DNA from: Sulfuriflexus mobilis | Lineage (GTDB): Bacteria > Pseudomonadota > Gammaproteobacteria > AKS1 | Reading direction: 5' to 3' | NCBI RefSeq assembly: GCF_003967195.1 | Contig: NZ_AP018725.1 | Coordinates: 2,600,001 to 2,664,000 of the forward strand | DNA length: 64,000 bases | In this document: positions 9,124 to 18,067 of the stretch, one piece after another | How positions within the stretch are numbered: the stretch's first letter is position 1 | How the letters are laid out: every line of letters begins with the position of its first letter | Translations under genes and position numbers: made by a program | The notes under the pieces: model-generated | Databases searched by the model: none | What the model was told of the DNA's origin: nothing | What the model saw: the letters and a program-made list of their open reading frames with translations, nothing else

Positions 9124-10056
9124 ATGAAAAAACGATATTTTCTGTATTTATTACTGGCCCTCAGCCTGCCCGTCCAGGCGGACCTGCAGGAGGCCCGCAG
9201 CCTGCTGGAACAGGGTCGTCCCGCGGATGCCCTCCGTGAGGTCGAGCTGCAGCTGGCCGGGCAACCAAAGGCATTACAGGCGCGTTTTCTGCAGGCACAG
9301 CTACTCGATAAACTGGGGCGCGACAAGGAGGCTATTGCCGTCTACGAGGACTTGAGCCACGACTACCCGCAACTGCCCGAACCCTATAACAATCTTGCTG
9401 TGCTCTATGCGAAACTTGGCGAACACAACAAGGCCCGCGATGCCCTGCTCAATGCCATCAACACCCATCCCAGTTATGCCACCGCCTATGAAAATCTTGG
9501 CAATATTTACACCAAGATGGCCATAAGCGCCTACAACAAGGCCCTCGAACTAGGTAAACAGAAACAACCTGCGCCGATCACACTGGCGACGATTGAACGT
9601 ATTCAACAGGTCAGCGAGGCCCCTGTCGTAGAAACCAAAACTGCCACGCCAGCCCCGGCATCCCCCCCCCTCGCCGTCTTACCCCCGGTTATCGCCCAAC
9701 CGATAAATATCGATGACGAGGTCAAACTCCTCGTCGATACCGTCAACGGTTGGTCCAATGCCTGGTCTGCCCAGAATGTCGATGGCTACCTTGCCTATTA
9801 TGCCCCGGCATTTATGCCCGCCAATGGGGTATCGCGAAGACGCTGGGAGCAACAACGCCGACAGCGACTCCGTTCACCGCGTTTCATTCGCATCACTATC
9901 AACGAACCCGAAGTCAAGATCCTCGGCAGCACCACCGCACGCATGGTGTTTGAGCAAGGCTATGAATCTGATCGCTTCAAGGATGCGGTGAAAAAGGTGC
10001 TGTTGATGGAAAAGATCGAGGGTCAGTGGCAAATCCTGCGCGAGTATAATAGCTGA
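9124..10056 (+). CDS. Secreted TPR protein with C-terminal NTF2-like (Cds6-type) domain
   Basis: 310 residues. The signal peptide is KKRYFLYLLLALSLPVQA. TPR repeats at about 22-140 (EARSLLEQGRPADALRE, PYNNLAVLYAKLGEHNKARDALL, AYENLGNIYTKM) are followed by a proline/alanine-rich linker and a C-terminal NTF2-like domain (about 200-310, SNAWSAQNVDGYLAYYAPAF). The same C-terminal fold, with the WSAQ/DxYLxxY pattern, occurs at the end of the next gene, an L,D-transpeptidase, 6 bp downstream. Shared domain and tight spacing indicate one operon; a periplasmic scaffold for the transpeptidase is inferred. Confidence 0.85.
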   Translation: MKKRYFLYLLLALSLPVQADLQEARSLLEQGRPADALREVELQLAGQPKALQARFLQAQLLDKLGRDKEAIAVYEDLSHDYPQLPEPYNNLAVLYAKLGEHNKARDALLNAINTHPSYATAYENLGNIYTKMAISAYNKALELGKQKQPAPITLATIERIQQVSEAPVVETKTATPAPASPPLAVLPPVIAQPINIDDEVKLLVDTVNGWSNAWSAQNVDGYLAYYAPAFMPANGVSRRRWEQQRRQRLRSPRFIRITINEPEVKILGSTTARMVFEQGYESDRFKDAVKKVLLMEKIEGQWQILREYNS

Positions 10057-10062
10057 TGCCTT

Positions 10063-11274
10063 ATGATCACCGTGAAGACTAACCACCAAGCCGGCATTCG
10101 GCCCTTGCTCACAGGGCTGTTGCTTTCTGTGTTGTGCTGGCCCGTCAACGCCGACACCACCTCTCATGGAAACAGTTACGAGCACTCGCTGATTCAAAGT
10201 CTTGATGACCTGTCACAGCAACGTATCGAACCGGCCTTTGCGCGAATAGAAAAACTCGTTGAAGACAATCCCAGCTTTCGTCTCGCCCAGCTGATTTATG
10301 CTGACCTGCTGATGGCCAAGGCACAAACACCGACCGATTTTGGCGCCCACCCGAAAGCCCCGAAGGCAGAATTGAAAGGCCTGCGTGACGAGGCACGTAA
10401 ACGTTGGCAACACTATTTAACGCCCCGTCAGCCTGACACACTGCCGGCCAGCATGATCCAACTGGCCCCGGAAACCAAACACGTCCTGTTAGTCGACCTG
10501 AACCATTCACGCCTGTACATCTTTAAAAATAATAAAGGCAGCCCTGAGCTGGTTGATGATTACTATATCTCGATTGGCAAGCGTGGTGCCGACAAGCTGG
10601 TGCAGGGCGACAAAAAGACCCCTATCGGGGTGTATGCCGTCACCCGTTTTATCCCGGATCAAAAACTCCCAGACTTTTATGGCTCAGGGGCCTTCCCGAT
10701 CAACTACCCCAATCACTGGGATCGACGCCTCGGCAAAACCGGCTACGGCATCTGGTTACATGGCACCCCCATCGACACCTACAGCCGTCCACCCCTTGCC
10801 AGTGATGGCTGCGTGGCGATCAGTAATGATGAGTTCACCAAACTCAGACCGTTTGTCGAAATACGTCAGACGCCGGTGATCATCACACAAGAGGTTAACT
10901 GGATCCCCCGCGCCGAATGGCTACAACGCCAGAAATTTTTCTCTACGTTGCTTGATGGCTGGGAACAGGATTGGGAGAGTAAAGACAGTAAGGCCTACCT
11001 CGCCCACTATTCACACCAGGACTTTAGCAGCGGCAATTACAACTACAAGCGCTGGGCAAAACATAAGAATCGTGTAAACCAGGCCAAACAGTACATCGAG
11101 GTTGAGCGTTCGGTGGTGAATGTCTTCACTTATCCCGGGCAGGAAAATATGCTTGAGGTAACCTTCGAACAGCGTTATCGCAGCAACAATTACAATAACA
11201 ATAGTTATAAGCGCCAGTACTGGAAGAAGGAGGTCGATGGCCGCTGGCGCATTATCTATGAGGGTCCGGCCTGA
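10063..11274 (+). CDS. L,D-transpeptidase (YkuD) with C-terminal NTF2-like domain
   Basis: 403 residues. The signal peptide ends near VNADT. An N-terminal helical region (about 30-135) is followed by the YkuD catalytic domain (about 140-285). Active-site residues are visible: HGTP, then SDGCVAIS with the nucleophilic cysteine. The C-terminal NTF2-like domain (about 295-403, DSKAYLAHYSHQDF) matches that of the preceding gene. The enzyme makes 3-3 cross-links or attaches proteins to peptidoglycan in the periplasm. Its last 19 bp overlap the convergent M14 peptidase gene. Confidence 0.93.
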   Translation: MITVKTNHQAGIRPLLTGLLLSVLCWPVNADTTSHGNSYEHSLIQSLDDLSQQRIEPAFARIEKLVEDNPSFRLAQLIYADLLMAKAQTPTDFGAHPKAPKAELKGLRDEARKRWQHYLTPRQPDTLPASMIQLAPETKHVLLVDLNHSRLYIFKNNKGSPELVDDYYISIGKRGADKLVQGDKKTPIGVYAVTRFIPDQKLPDFYGSGAFPINYPNHWDRRLGKTGYGIWLHGTPIDTYSRPPLASDGCVAISNDEFTKLRPFVEIRQTPVIITQEVNWIPRAEWLQRQKFFSTLLDGWEQDWESKDSKAYLAHYSHQDFSSGNYNYKRWAKHKNRVNQAKQYIEVERSVVNVFTYPGQENMLEVTFEQRYRSNNYNNNSYKRQYWKKEVDGRWRIIYEGPA

Positions 11275-12140
11275 TTATCCGCTGCGGTCGCCGGGGCCAG
11301 TAATTGTTCACGACGCGGCGTATTCTTTTTCAGCCAGCGAACCAGGTCCGTCCAGATATGACTGATCTGTTGCTTGCTTGGCATGATCCCCGCGTGAGGT
11401 AATTCAATCGTGATCACCGGGATATTATTCTCGACACCCGCATAATTCCCCAACGAACCCGGATAGGCACCCAGCAGATTCAGATAGAGATGCCCGAGGC
11501 GTTTCGGTGGACGTGGCGGCCCATCGAAATCCAGCACGCCATAGGGGGCATGCACGGCGACGATGGCATCCGGTTTAAATTCTTCAATCAGACCATACAG
11601 CCAGCGTGACTCCGGCTCACTCAGGGGCAGCTTGCCGGGGTAACGACGAGGATTACGATGGGTACGTTTAACCCAGTAGTGCTCGGCCTCCTCAACCCAG
11701 TTACGTGTCGGGAAATTGCGATTCAGGTCGACACCATTGGCGTTCATGCGCATGGACTTACGCTGTAACAGGCCATCCGGGTTCAACAGGGGCACCACCT
11801 TCCAGTGAAACAGACCTGAGTGATGCTGGTTCAGGGTCTTCATCCACTTGAACACCACGCTCACGGATGAGTATTCATCGCCATGAATGCCCCCCACCAG
11901 TAACACACGAGACTGCGGTACACGTGTTGCGACAGGCGGGTATTCTTTCATCAGGATAGGGGTGTGCTTAATAGAACTTGCACCACTCAGTACGAGTCCG
12001 CTATCACACTCGGCATATTTGACACTGGCCAGTTTGTTGGCGATACGCTGGCAGACCTGCTCGATTCCCGTCTCCGCCATGGCCGGACTGGCACTGAACG
12101 CACCGAGGAGAAAGAGGCCATATAGATTTTTCAGGTTCAC
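11256..12140 (-). CDS. M14-family zinc carboxypeptidase, secreted (murein-peptide amidase-like)
   Basis: 294 residues from a GTG start that overlaps the upstream stop (GTGA). A signal peptide (LYGLFLLGAFSASPAMA) directs export. Zinc ligands are in GGIHGDEYS (HxxE) and the later histidine in AVHAPYG. The substrate-binding NRNF motif is in DLNRNFPT, and the catalytic glutamate is in TIELPHAG. Family relatives such as MpaA trim murein tripeptides, though MpaA itself is cytoplasmic. The context (L,D-transpeptidase, bactofilin, M23, anmK) supports a wall-peptide substrate, which remains inference. Confidence 0.85.
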   Translation of the reverse strand: MNLKNLYGLFLLGAFSASPAMAETGIEQVCQRIANKLASVKYAECDSGLVLSGASSIKHTPILMKEYPPVATRVPQSRVLLVGGIHGDEYSSVSVVFKWMKTLNQHHSGLFHWKVVPLLNPDGLLQRKSMRMNANGVDLNRNFPTRNWVEEAEHYWVKRTHRNPRRYPGKLPLSEPESRWLYGLIEEFKPDAIVAVHAPYGVLDFDGPPRPPKRLGHLYLNLLGAYPGSLGNYAGVENNIPVITIELPHAGIMPSKQQISHIWTDLVRWLKKNTPRREQLLAPATAADNQAGPS

Positions 12141-12883
12141 AGGGCTGATATCTTCAAGGCGCCACTGCCACTGCTACTGATACCACCTGACCAGCTAAAG
12201 GTCTTGTCCAGCGTAACGCGGTTCGAGACGAGATTGATATTGACCCGGCTGGGCACAAAGCCCTCCGGCAGGATCAAATCTCCCTCAAAGCTCTGGAAAT
12301 ATTTGAACTTGAACGGTAGCTTGCCAATCTTCTCCACACTGATATCCGACAGCAGCAAGGTACGGAGCTTACCATCCTGCACGCCCTCCAGCTGTATACT
12401 CGCTTCGCCACGCGTAACACGATTATTCTTGATCACCTGTGTCAGTACCAGCTTGTAACGATAGGCGTTTTTCTGTGCAGCGGGTTTGATCTGAAAACGC
12501 TGGATACGCAAACCACGCGCGGACTCACGCGGGGCGACGATACTCCGGTAAAAGGCCACCTCTTCCTTCAATTCCAGTATCTCAGCCTGCAGATTACGCA
12601 ACGACTCATCCACCTCGGAATAGGCACGCTTTTCGATCTCGCCACTGCGTTGTCGGGAAATCAGTTTCTGCCGCAGACCATCGAGTTCACTGTTGAGTAC
12701 AGCGATCTGGTCATGCATGACCTCACGCTCATTCTCCAGAGAGGTGAAGTCAAAATTGGCACGCGAACGACCGTAGTCGTAAATCAAAAAGCCACCGACA
12801 ATCACCGCAAACACGAGTGCCGCGATCAGGATGCCACGCTTGAGCGGGTCATGCTCACTGACAATGAGTTGAGGTGACTTCAT
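12137..12883 (-). CDS. DUF6776 family membrane coiled-coil protein
   Basis: 248 residues. A single N-terminal membrane segment (about 17-35) is followed by a coiled coil (about 48-110, with [20 protein letters not shown]) and a beta-rich C-terminal domain ending in a serine/glycine stretch. I recognise the DUF6776-type protein that sits next to argC and bactofilin in gammaproteobacteria; its function is unknown. ATGA overlap with argC upstream and GTGA overlap with the M14 gene downstream imply translational coupling. Confidence 0.8.
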   Translation of the reverse strand: MKSPQLIVSEHDPLKRGILIAALVFAVIVGGFLIYDYGRSRANFDFTSLENEREVMHDQIAVLNSELDGLRQKLISRQRSGEIEKRAYSEVDESLRNLQAEILELKEEVAFYRSIVAPRESARGLRIQRFQIKPAAQKNAYRYKLVLTQVIKNNRVTRGEASIQLEGVQDGKLRTLLLSDISVEKIGKLPFKFKYFQSFEGDLILPEGFVPSRVNINLVSNRVTLDKTFSWSGGISSSGSGALKISAL

Positions 12884-13911
12884 GGCAGCAAGGCAATCCC
12901 GTTAAGCCCGGTCTGTTCATCCAGACCAAACATGATATTCATATTTTGTACCGCCTGACCGGCGGCGCCCTTGACGAGGTTATCGATCACCGACAGCACT
13001 ACCACCGTATCACCAGCCTGTGGCCGGTGTACCGCGATGCGGCAGGTATTGATGCCCCTCACGGTGCGTGTCTCGGGGTGGCCGCCGGCCGGCAGGACAT
13101 CGACAAAACCTTCACTCGCATAGCGCTGCTCAAACAGAGCCTGCAGGTCGACATCCGTGGCCTTCAGGGTCGCGTACAGGGTGGCGTGAATACCGCGGGT
13201 CATCGGCATCAGATGCGGTACAAAGGTCAGGTCAACACCCCCAGCAGCAGCGAGCTCCAGGCCCTGGCGGATCTCCGGCTGGTGACGATGACCCGGCACG
13301 GCATAGGCCTTGACGCTCTCGTTGACCTCGCTCATGAGGATGCCGACGGCCGCCGAGCGCCCGGCGCCACTGACCCCGGACTTGCAGTCAGCAATCAAAC
13401 GCCCGGTATCGATGAGACCCTGCTCGATCAGGGGCAAAAAGCCCAGTTGTACTGCGGTCGGATAACAGCCCGGGTTGGCCACCAGACGTGCCCCACGCAC
13501 GGCCTCACGGTTGATCTCAGGCAAACCGTAAACGGCCTCGGCGACAAGCTCCGGACAGGCATGTGACATGCCATACCATTGCTCCCACACACCAATATCC
13601 CGGATGCGGAAATCGGCGGCCAGGTCGATGACCTTGACCCCTGCCTCGAGCAGGGCCGGGGTATGTTGCATGGCAATGCCATTCGGCGTAGCGAAAAACA
13701 CCACGTCACAATCGCTCAACGAGGCCGCACTGGGGTCACTGAAGCCTATCTCCACATGGCCGCGCAGGTTGGGGAAGATATCGGCCACCGCTGTCCCCGC
13801 CTCGGCACGCGAGGTAATTGCCTGCAGCTCGACGTCAGGGTGCATCGCCAGCAGGCGCAGTAACTCAACGCCGGTGTAGCCGGTACCACCTACTATGCCT
13901 GTCTTGATCAT
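12880..13911 (-). CDS. argC: N-acetyl-gamma-glutamyl-phosphate reductase
   Basis: 343 residues. Third step of arginine synthesis: NADPH reduction of N-acetylglutamyl phosphate. It has an N-terminal Rossmann motif ([17 protein letters not shown]), the catalytic cysteine in VANPGCYPT, and the conserved [10 protein letters not shown] and GHRHQPEI segments. It heads an overlapping unit argC / DUF6776 / M14 peptidase. A long leader with a candidate small RNA or attenuator lies upstream, with a sigma-70 promoter at 14157-14185. Confidence 0.96.
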   Translation of the reverse strand: MIKTGIVGGTGYTGVELLRLLAMHPDVELQAITSRAEAGTAVADIFPNLRGHVEIGFSDPSAASLSDCDVVFFATPNGIAMQHTPALLEAGVKVIDLAADFRIRDIGVWEQWYGMSHACPELVAEAVYGLPEINREAVRGARLVANPGCYPTAVQLGFLPLIEQGLIDTGRLIADCKSGVSGAGRSAAVGILMSEVNESVKAYAVPGHRHQPEIRQGLELAAAGGVDLTFVPHLMPMTRGIHATLYATLKATDVDLQALFEQRYASEGFVDVLPAGGHPETRTVRGINTCRIAVHRPQAGDTVVVLSVIDNLVKGAAGQAVQNMNIMFGLDEQTGLNGIALLP

Positions 13912-14057
13912 CGCTCTCGTACTCCAAACCCGCTGCCTACAAAGGAACCCGCATAATAAGGACTGCGGCCCACCGAGTGAAGCCCCAGTCTCCCCTTACA
14001 CGGGCACCACACCGAAAAACAGACAAAAAAAAGCGGCCGAAGCCGCAGAGTCTGCAT
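13908..14057 (-). CDS. Candidate 49-codon leader ORF overlapping the argC start
   Basis: Open from ATG at 14057 to a TGA that overlaps the argC ATG (ATGA). It begins MQTLRLRP; the Leu-Arg-Leu-Arg codons lie in the stem of the terminator hairpin. There is no Shine-Dalgarno sequence, and the upstream sequence is an unstructured run of AAC/AAT/TAA triplets. It could be a regulatory upstream ORF whose translation disrupts the terminator, or a chance open frame through a GC-rich leader. No homolog is recognised. Confidence 0.3.
   Translation of the reverse strand: MQTLRLRPLFFVCFSVWCPCKGRLGLHSVGRSPYYAGSFVGSGFGVRER
14025..14046 (-). terminator. Intrinsic terminator with UUCG tetraloop ahead of argC
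   Basis: On the minus strand GCGGC-TTCG-GCCGC is followed by eight T. It lies 114 bp upstream of the argC start and inside its leader, so it would stop transcripts before argC unless prevented. Confidence 0.8.
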
Positions 14058-14150
14058 AGTATTGTTATTATTATTAGGTTGTTGTTATTGTTAGATTTTA
14101 AATCTTAAAAAAAATAATCTTTAAAAAACTGCCACGTACTTCTACGTGTG
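14025..14150 (-). ncRNA. Candidate small RNA or attenuated leader upstream of argC
   Basis: Predicted from the promoter at 14157-14185 (start near 14150) to the UUCG-loop terminator at 14025-14046, about 126 nt. The 5' end can form a 6-bp hairpin (14133-14148). The middle is a long A-rich series of AAC/AAT/ACA triplets (about 14060-14100 on the minus strand), the A-R-N pattern bound by the distal face of Hfq. The 3' end is a GC-rich stem plus eight U. This layout is typical of Hfq-dependent small RNAs. Because argC begins 114 nt past the terminator with no other clear promoter, an attenuator is equally possible. Confidence 0.5.
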
Positions 14151-14156
14151 GGCGCC

Positions 14157-14185
14157 AATTTAGCGAATTACTCAGACAGGGTCAA
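14157..14185 (-). promoter_or_regulatory. Sigma-70 promoter for the argC leader / candidate small RNA
   Basis: On the minus strand, TTGACC (14180-14185), a 17-bp spacer and TAAATT (14157-14162). The start site would fall near 14150. Confidence 0.7.
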
Positions 14186-14575
14186 GTTATTGATTTTATA
14201 TTACTTTATAAGGATATCCTTATTTAGCTCATGGTGCGGCCGGTGCGAGCCCCTATCAAGAAAGCCATCGATTTCCGGTCAGAAAATCATAAAGACCTAA
14301 TGAGAAATGGGAGTTGTGTGTGCAAGTCTTGTGAGCCTTGTTGTGTAGTATTTTTAGATCACCACAGCGGCATGACATCGGCCTATTCAGGTAATAAATG
14401 ATTTAACCCCTGCTCAAATACTGTTTGGTCATTAATGAAATGAGACTTTTATTACTTTGGTGAATGAACCGAGCAATATCAAATAACTGCCCATGTCAGG
14501 TAAAACAGATTACCCACCTATGCAGCATGGGCTCTGGCATAATCAGGGCATGCTGATGGATGGAATCCCCGCGAC
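14186..14575. other. Intergenic region upstream of the ClC channel gene, no gene recognised
   Basis: About 390 bp between the argC leader promoter (minus) and the ClC gene (plus). It must carry the promoter for the ClC gene. I see no protein-like frame and no riboswitch. Confidence 0.4.
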
Positions 14576-16297
14576 ATGAACCGCTGGCTTGATAACTTGC
14601 GCCTGCGACTCGCCAGTGTTGATGCACTGCTGCTGCTTGCCGCCCTCGGCCTGATCGTCGGCCTGTTGGCCGGGGGGGTGACGCTGCTGTTTCGCCTGCT
14701 CGTCGAGGTACTGCAAGGCCGCTTCCTCGCCCACCCGGAAGGCTACGAGGCCCTCGGCTGGCAGGCCCGCCTGTTCCTGCCCCTCGGGGGCGGCGTGGTT
14801 ATCGGCGTGGTCCTGCAACTACTTAAACAGGAAGACCGCAGCACCGGCATCGTCCACGTTATGGAACGTCTGAATTACCACGAGGGGCACTTACCGCTGC
14901 GAAATATCCTTGTGCAGTTTTTTGGTGCAGCCACCAGCCTGGTCAGCGGTCACTCCGTGGGCCGTGAAGGCCCGAGCGTGCACCTCGGCGCCGGCAGCGG
15001 CAGCGTATTGGGACAAGTCTTGCGGCTACCGAATAACAGCATCCGCAGCCTGGTCGCCTGCGGTGCGGCAGCGGCCATTGCCGCCTCCTTTAACACCCCC
15101 CTGGCCGGCGTGATCTTCGCCATGGAGGTGATCCTGCTCGAATACACCCTCAGCGGCTTCGTACCGGTGATCCTCGCTGCGGTCAGCGCCACAGTCTTGT
15201 CACGTGCCGTCTATGGTGCCGACGCCGCCTTTAGCGTGCCTGCCTTTGAACTCGCCTCACTACTGGAGATGCCCTGGATCCTGGTCATGGGCCTGGTCAT
15301 CGGTGGCATCGCCGCCAGTTTTAACGGCCTCCTGAATCGCATCACCACACTCAGCAGCCAATGGCCCATCCTGGTCCGCTGCAGTCTCGGCGGCCTGCTC
15401 ACTGGCCTGCTTGCCTTACTCGCGCCCGAGATCATGGGGGTAGGCTACGATACGATCACGACGGCCATGCTTGGGCAGTTGGGGATCGGTGTGCTGGCCA
15501 GCATCTTGCTGCTTAAGCTCATCGCCACCGCCCTGGCGATTGGCCTCGGCATCCCCGGCGGGCTGATCGCCCCCTCACTCGTCCTCGGCGGCATGGTCGG
15601 TGGTATAGCCGGCATTACCGGCGCGCACCTCATGCCCGGGACAATCGGTGAAAGCGGCATGTACGTCATGATAGGCATGGCAGCCATGATGGCGGCGGTC
15701 CTCAATGCGCCCCTGGCGGCCCTGCTGGCCCTGCTCGAGCTGACGGGCAATCCGAATATCATCCTGCCGGGCATGCTCGCCGTGATCACCGCGACCCTGA
15801 CGCATAGCGAGTTATTTGGCCGTCAGTCGGTCTTCATTATGCTACTGCGAGCCCGTGGCCTCGACTATCGGCATAATCCCTTCGCCCAGGGCCTGCGCCG
15901 GATCGGTATCGCCAGCCTCGCCGACCACAGCTTTGTCCGCCATGCCCAGGCGATCACGACTGAACAAGCCAGAGTACTGCTCACTGAACCACCACGCTGG
16001 GTGCTTGTCGAAAACGAGCAAGGCCCCGTTGCGCTACTACCCGGAGGCGACCTGGCCCATGCGCTCGAGGTGGCCAGTGAGGGGCAAACACTGGACCTGC
16101 TCGCCATCCCCGGCCAGCGTCTGCAACTGACCGGCATACATCAGCAGGCGACCTTGCAGGAGGCCATGGGGCGACTCGATGCCGAGCAGGCCGAGGCGCT
16201 CTATATATGGCGCCCCAGTGCCCCGCAGATCCTGCGCATCGAGGGCGTGGTGACCCGCGAAGCCATTAATAAGGCCTGGCGGGGGGTGCCGGGATAA
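14576..16297 (+). CDS. ClC-family chloride channel / H+-Cl- antiporter
   Basis: 573 residues. About ten or more membrane helices occupy residues 15-425. Ion-path signatures are visible: SGHSVGREGPSV (with the gating glutamate), GIPGGLIAPSLVLGG, and AAMMAAVLNAPLAAL. The C-terminal ~130 residues form a cytoplasmic region with weak CBS-pair character. ClC proteins move chloride and often protons across the inner membrane, for example in acid or osmotic stress. It starts a co-directional run with the DUF4126, TlpA-like and HemJ genes. Confidence 0.92.
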   Translation: MNRWLDNLRLRLASVDALLLLAALGLIVGLLAGGVTLLFRLLVEVLQGRFLAHPEGYEALGWQARLFLPLGGGVVIGVVLQLLKQEDRSTGIVHVMERLNYHEGHLPLRNILVQFFGAATSLVSGHSVGREGPSVHLGAGSGSVLGQVLRLPNNSIRSLVACGAAAAIAASFNTPLAGVIFAMEVILLEYTLSGFVPVILAAVSATVLSRAVYGADAAFSVPAFELASLLEMPWILVMGLVIGGIAASFNGLLNRITTLSSQWPILVRCSLGGLLTGLLALLAPEIMGVGYDTITTAMLGQLGIGVLASILLLKLIATALAIGLGIPGGLIAPSLVLGGMVGGIAGITGAHLMPGTIGESGMYVMIGMAAMMAAVLNAPLAALLALLELTGNPNIILPGMLAVITATLTHSELFGRQSVFIMLLRARGLDYRHNPFAQGLRRIGIASLADHSFVRHAQAITTEQARVLLTEPPRWVLVENEQGPVALLPGGDLAHALEVASEGQTLDLLAIPGQRLQLTGIHQQATLQEAMGRLDAEQAEALYIWRPSAPQILRIEGVVTREAINKAWRGVPG

Positions 16298-16344
16298 GGC
16301 AGACAGGCTAATATAGCTACCACCCTTACAACAGGATAAAGCCG

Positions 16345-17031
16345 ATGGATGTCGCTGCAACCGATCTTGTACAAACCATTGCCCTGACCATGGGTGTGGC
16401 CTGGGCCAGTGGGATTAACCTCTATGCCGCCCTGTTCATGCTTGGCTGGATGGGCAGTAGCGGCAACATGACACTACCTGCCGATATGCAAGTACTCACT
16501 AACCCCCTGGTAATGGGTGCCGCCGGCTTTATGTATTGCGTGGAATTCTTTGCCGACAAGACCCCCGGTATCGACACCGGCTGGGATGCCATTCACAGTT
16601 TTATCCGTATCCCCGCCGGGGCCATGCTCGCCGCGAGCGCGGTCGGTGATGTCGGCCCCGGAGTAGAAATCGCCGCCGCCATCCTCGGCGGCACACTGGC
16701 CACTGGCTCCCACCTCACCAAGGCCGGTAGCCGCGTGCTCATCAACACCTCGCCCGAGCCTTTCTCGAACTGGGTGGCCTCGGTGACCGAGGATGCCCTA
16801 GTCATCGGCGGCCTGTGGACGGCCCTGAATCACCCGTGGCTGTTTATTCTCTTGCTGGTCCTGTTCATCGCCCTGATGATCTGGCTGTTGCCGAAACTCT
16901 GGCGCGGCATTAAGGGTGTGCTCCGTTTTATCGGTCGTGTGCTCGGCATCGTCAAAGACCCTCCCGAGGCAGTCGCCGCGGAGACGGCACCGAAACAGGC
17001 CGAACCGGTAGCGCACCCCCCTGACAACTAA
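16345..17031 (+). CDS. DUF4126 family membrane protein
   Basis: 228 residues with several membrane segments. The N-terminal LTMGVAWASGINLYAALF and central EFFADKTPGIDTGWDAIHS segments are typical of DUF4126, where ADKxPxxDxxWD is the best-conserved stretch. One strongly hydrophobic helix (about 160-180) precedes a basic and alanine/proline-rich tail. Function is unknown. It lies between the ClC channel and a TlpA-like gene, 25 bp before the latter. Confidence 0.85.
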   Translation: MDVAATDLVQTIALTMGVAWASGINLYAALFMLGWMGSSGNMTLPADMQVLTNPLVMGAAGFMYCVEFFADKTPGIDTGWDAIHSFIRIPAGAMLAASAVGDVGPGVEIAAAILGGTLATGSHLTKAGSRVLINTSPEPFSNWVASVTEDALVIGGLWTALNHPWLFILLLVLFIALMIWLLPKLWRGIKGVLRFIGRVLGIVKDPPEAVAAETAPKQAEPVAHPPDN

Positions 17032-17055
17032 AACTTCAATTAAAGACGTGATCCC

Positions 17056-17583
17056 ATGAAAGCTAAAGATTCCCTCATAGCATTGGTCGTACTCGCCCTC
17101 CTCGGGCTGCTCGGCTATCTCTGGTTTGCCCCGGCCGGCCTGCGCCAGGCCCCGGATATCCACCTGACCACCCTCGACGGCGACAAGCTGGCGCTCAATG
17201 ACCTGCGCGGCAGACCCGTGCTCATCACCTTCTGGGCCACCACCTGCCCCGGCTGTATCAAGGAGATGCCTCATCTCGTCGAACTGCACAACGACTACAG
17301 CCAACAGGGTTTCAAGCTGATAGGCATCAGCATGCCCTATGACCCACCGAACCAGGTCTATGAACTCGTCAAACGCCGCGGCCTGCCTTATACCATTGCC
17401 CTCGACATCAATGGCGAGGCGACCCGTGCCTTTGGTGATATTCGCCTGACCCCGACCACCTTCCTCATCGCCCCGGACGGCCGCATTGTGCAACACACGA
17501 TCGGTGACCTGGACATGGCGGCCCTGCGCGCCAGGATAGAGGCCATGTTGCCGACACGGGTTTCATTACGGGGAAATCACTAA
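17056..17583 (+). CDS. TlpA-like thiol-disulfide oxidoreductase, membrane anchored
   Basis: 175 residues. An N-terminal membrane anchor (about 7-25) is followed by a thioredoxin/AhpC-type domain. The redox motif is CPGC (WATTCPGCIKEM), a variant of the usual CPxC, and the cis-proline region is RLTPTTFLI. It faces the periplasm and probably reduces protein disulfides or serves haem/cytochrome maturation, consistent with hemJ starting 1 bp after its stop. Confidence 0.88.
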   Translation: MKAKDSLIALVVLALLGLLGYLWFAPAGLRQAPDIHLTTLDGDKLALNDLRGRPVLITFWATTCPGCIKEMPHLVELHNDYSQQGFKLIGISMPYDPPNQVYELVKRRGLPYTIALDINGEATRAFGDIRLTPTTFLIAPDGRIVQHTIGDLDMAALRARIEAMLPTRVSLRGNH

Positions 17584-17584
17584 C

Positions 17585-18010
17585 ATGTTATGGCTCAAGG
17601 CCTTTCACCTCATCTTCATGGTGACCTGGTTCGCCGGCTTGTTTTACCTGCCACGCCTGTTCGTCTATCACGCCATGAGCGAGGATGCCGTTAGCAACGC
17701 ACGCTTCAAGGTCATGGAACGCAAGTTGTTCTTCGGTATCATGACCCCAGGCGGCATTATCACCATCGCCCTTGGCCTGTGGATGCTTTATGACTATTCC
17801 TGGCAGGCCTACGCCAACAGCGGCTGGTTACAGGGCAAGCTGGCCCTGGTCGCCGTTCTCATTGCCTACCATATCTACTGTGGCAAATTACTCCTCGACT
17901 TCCGTCACGACCGCAACCACCACGGCCATGTATTTTATCGCTGGCTAAACGAATTCCCCGTATTAATCCTGGTTGCGGTGATCATTCTGGTGGTCGTCAA
18001 ACCGTTTTGA
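17585..18010 (+). CDS. hemJ: Protoporphyrinogen IX oxidase HemJ (CopD-like membrane protein)
   Basis: 141 residues with four membrane helices, the HemJ size. The start MLWLKAFHLIFMVTWFAGLF holds the conserved histidine, and further signatures are RLFVYH, the ERKLFFGIMTPGG segment, and WLQGKL with YHIYCGK. It oxidises protoporphyrinogen IX to protoporphyrin IX in haem synthesis. Older annotations call this family CopD. It lies close to argC in many gammaproteobacteria, as here. Confidence 0.88.
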   Translation: MLWLKAFHLIFMVTWFAGLFYLPRLFVYHAMSEDAVSNARFKVMERKLFFGIMTPGGIITIALGLWMLYDYSWQAYANSGWLQGKLALVAVLIAYHIYCGKLLLDFRHDRNHHGHVFYRWLNEFPVLILVAVIILVVVKPF

Positions 18011-18067
18011 TAAGGCTATAATCGCCAACCCGAATTGAAACAACTCCGGCAAGAAGGAAATAGAGTC

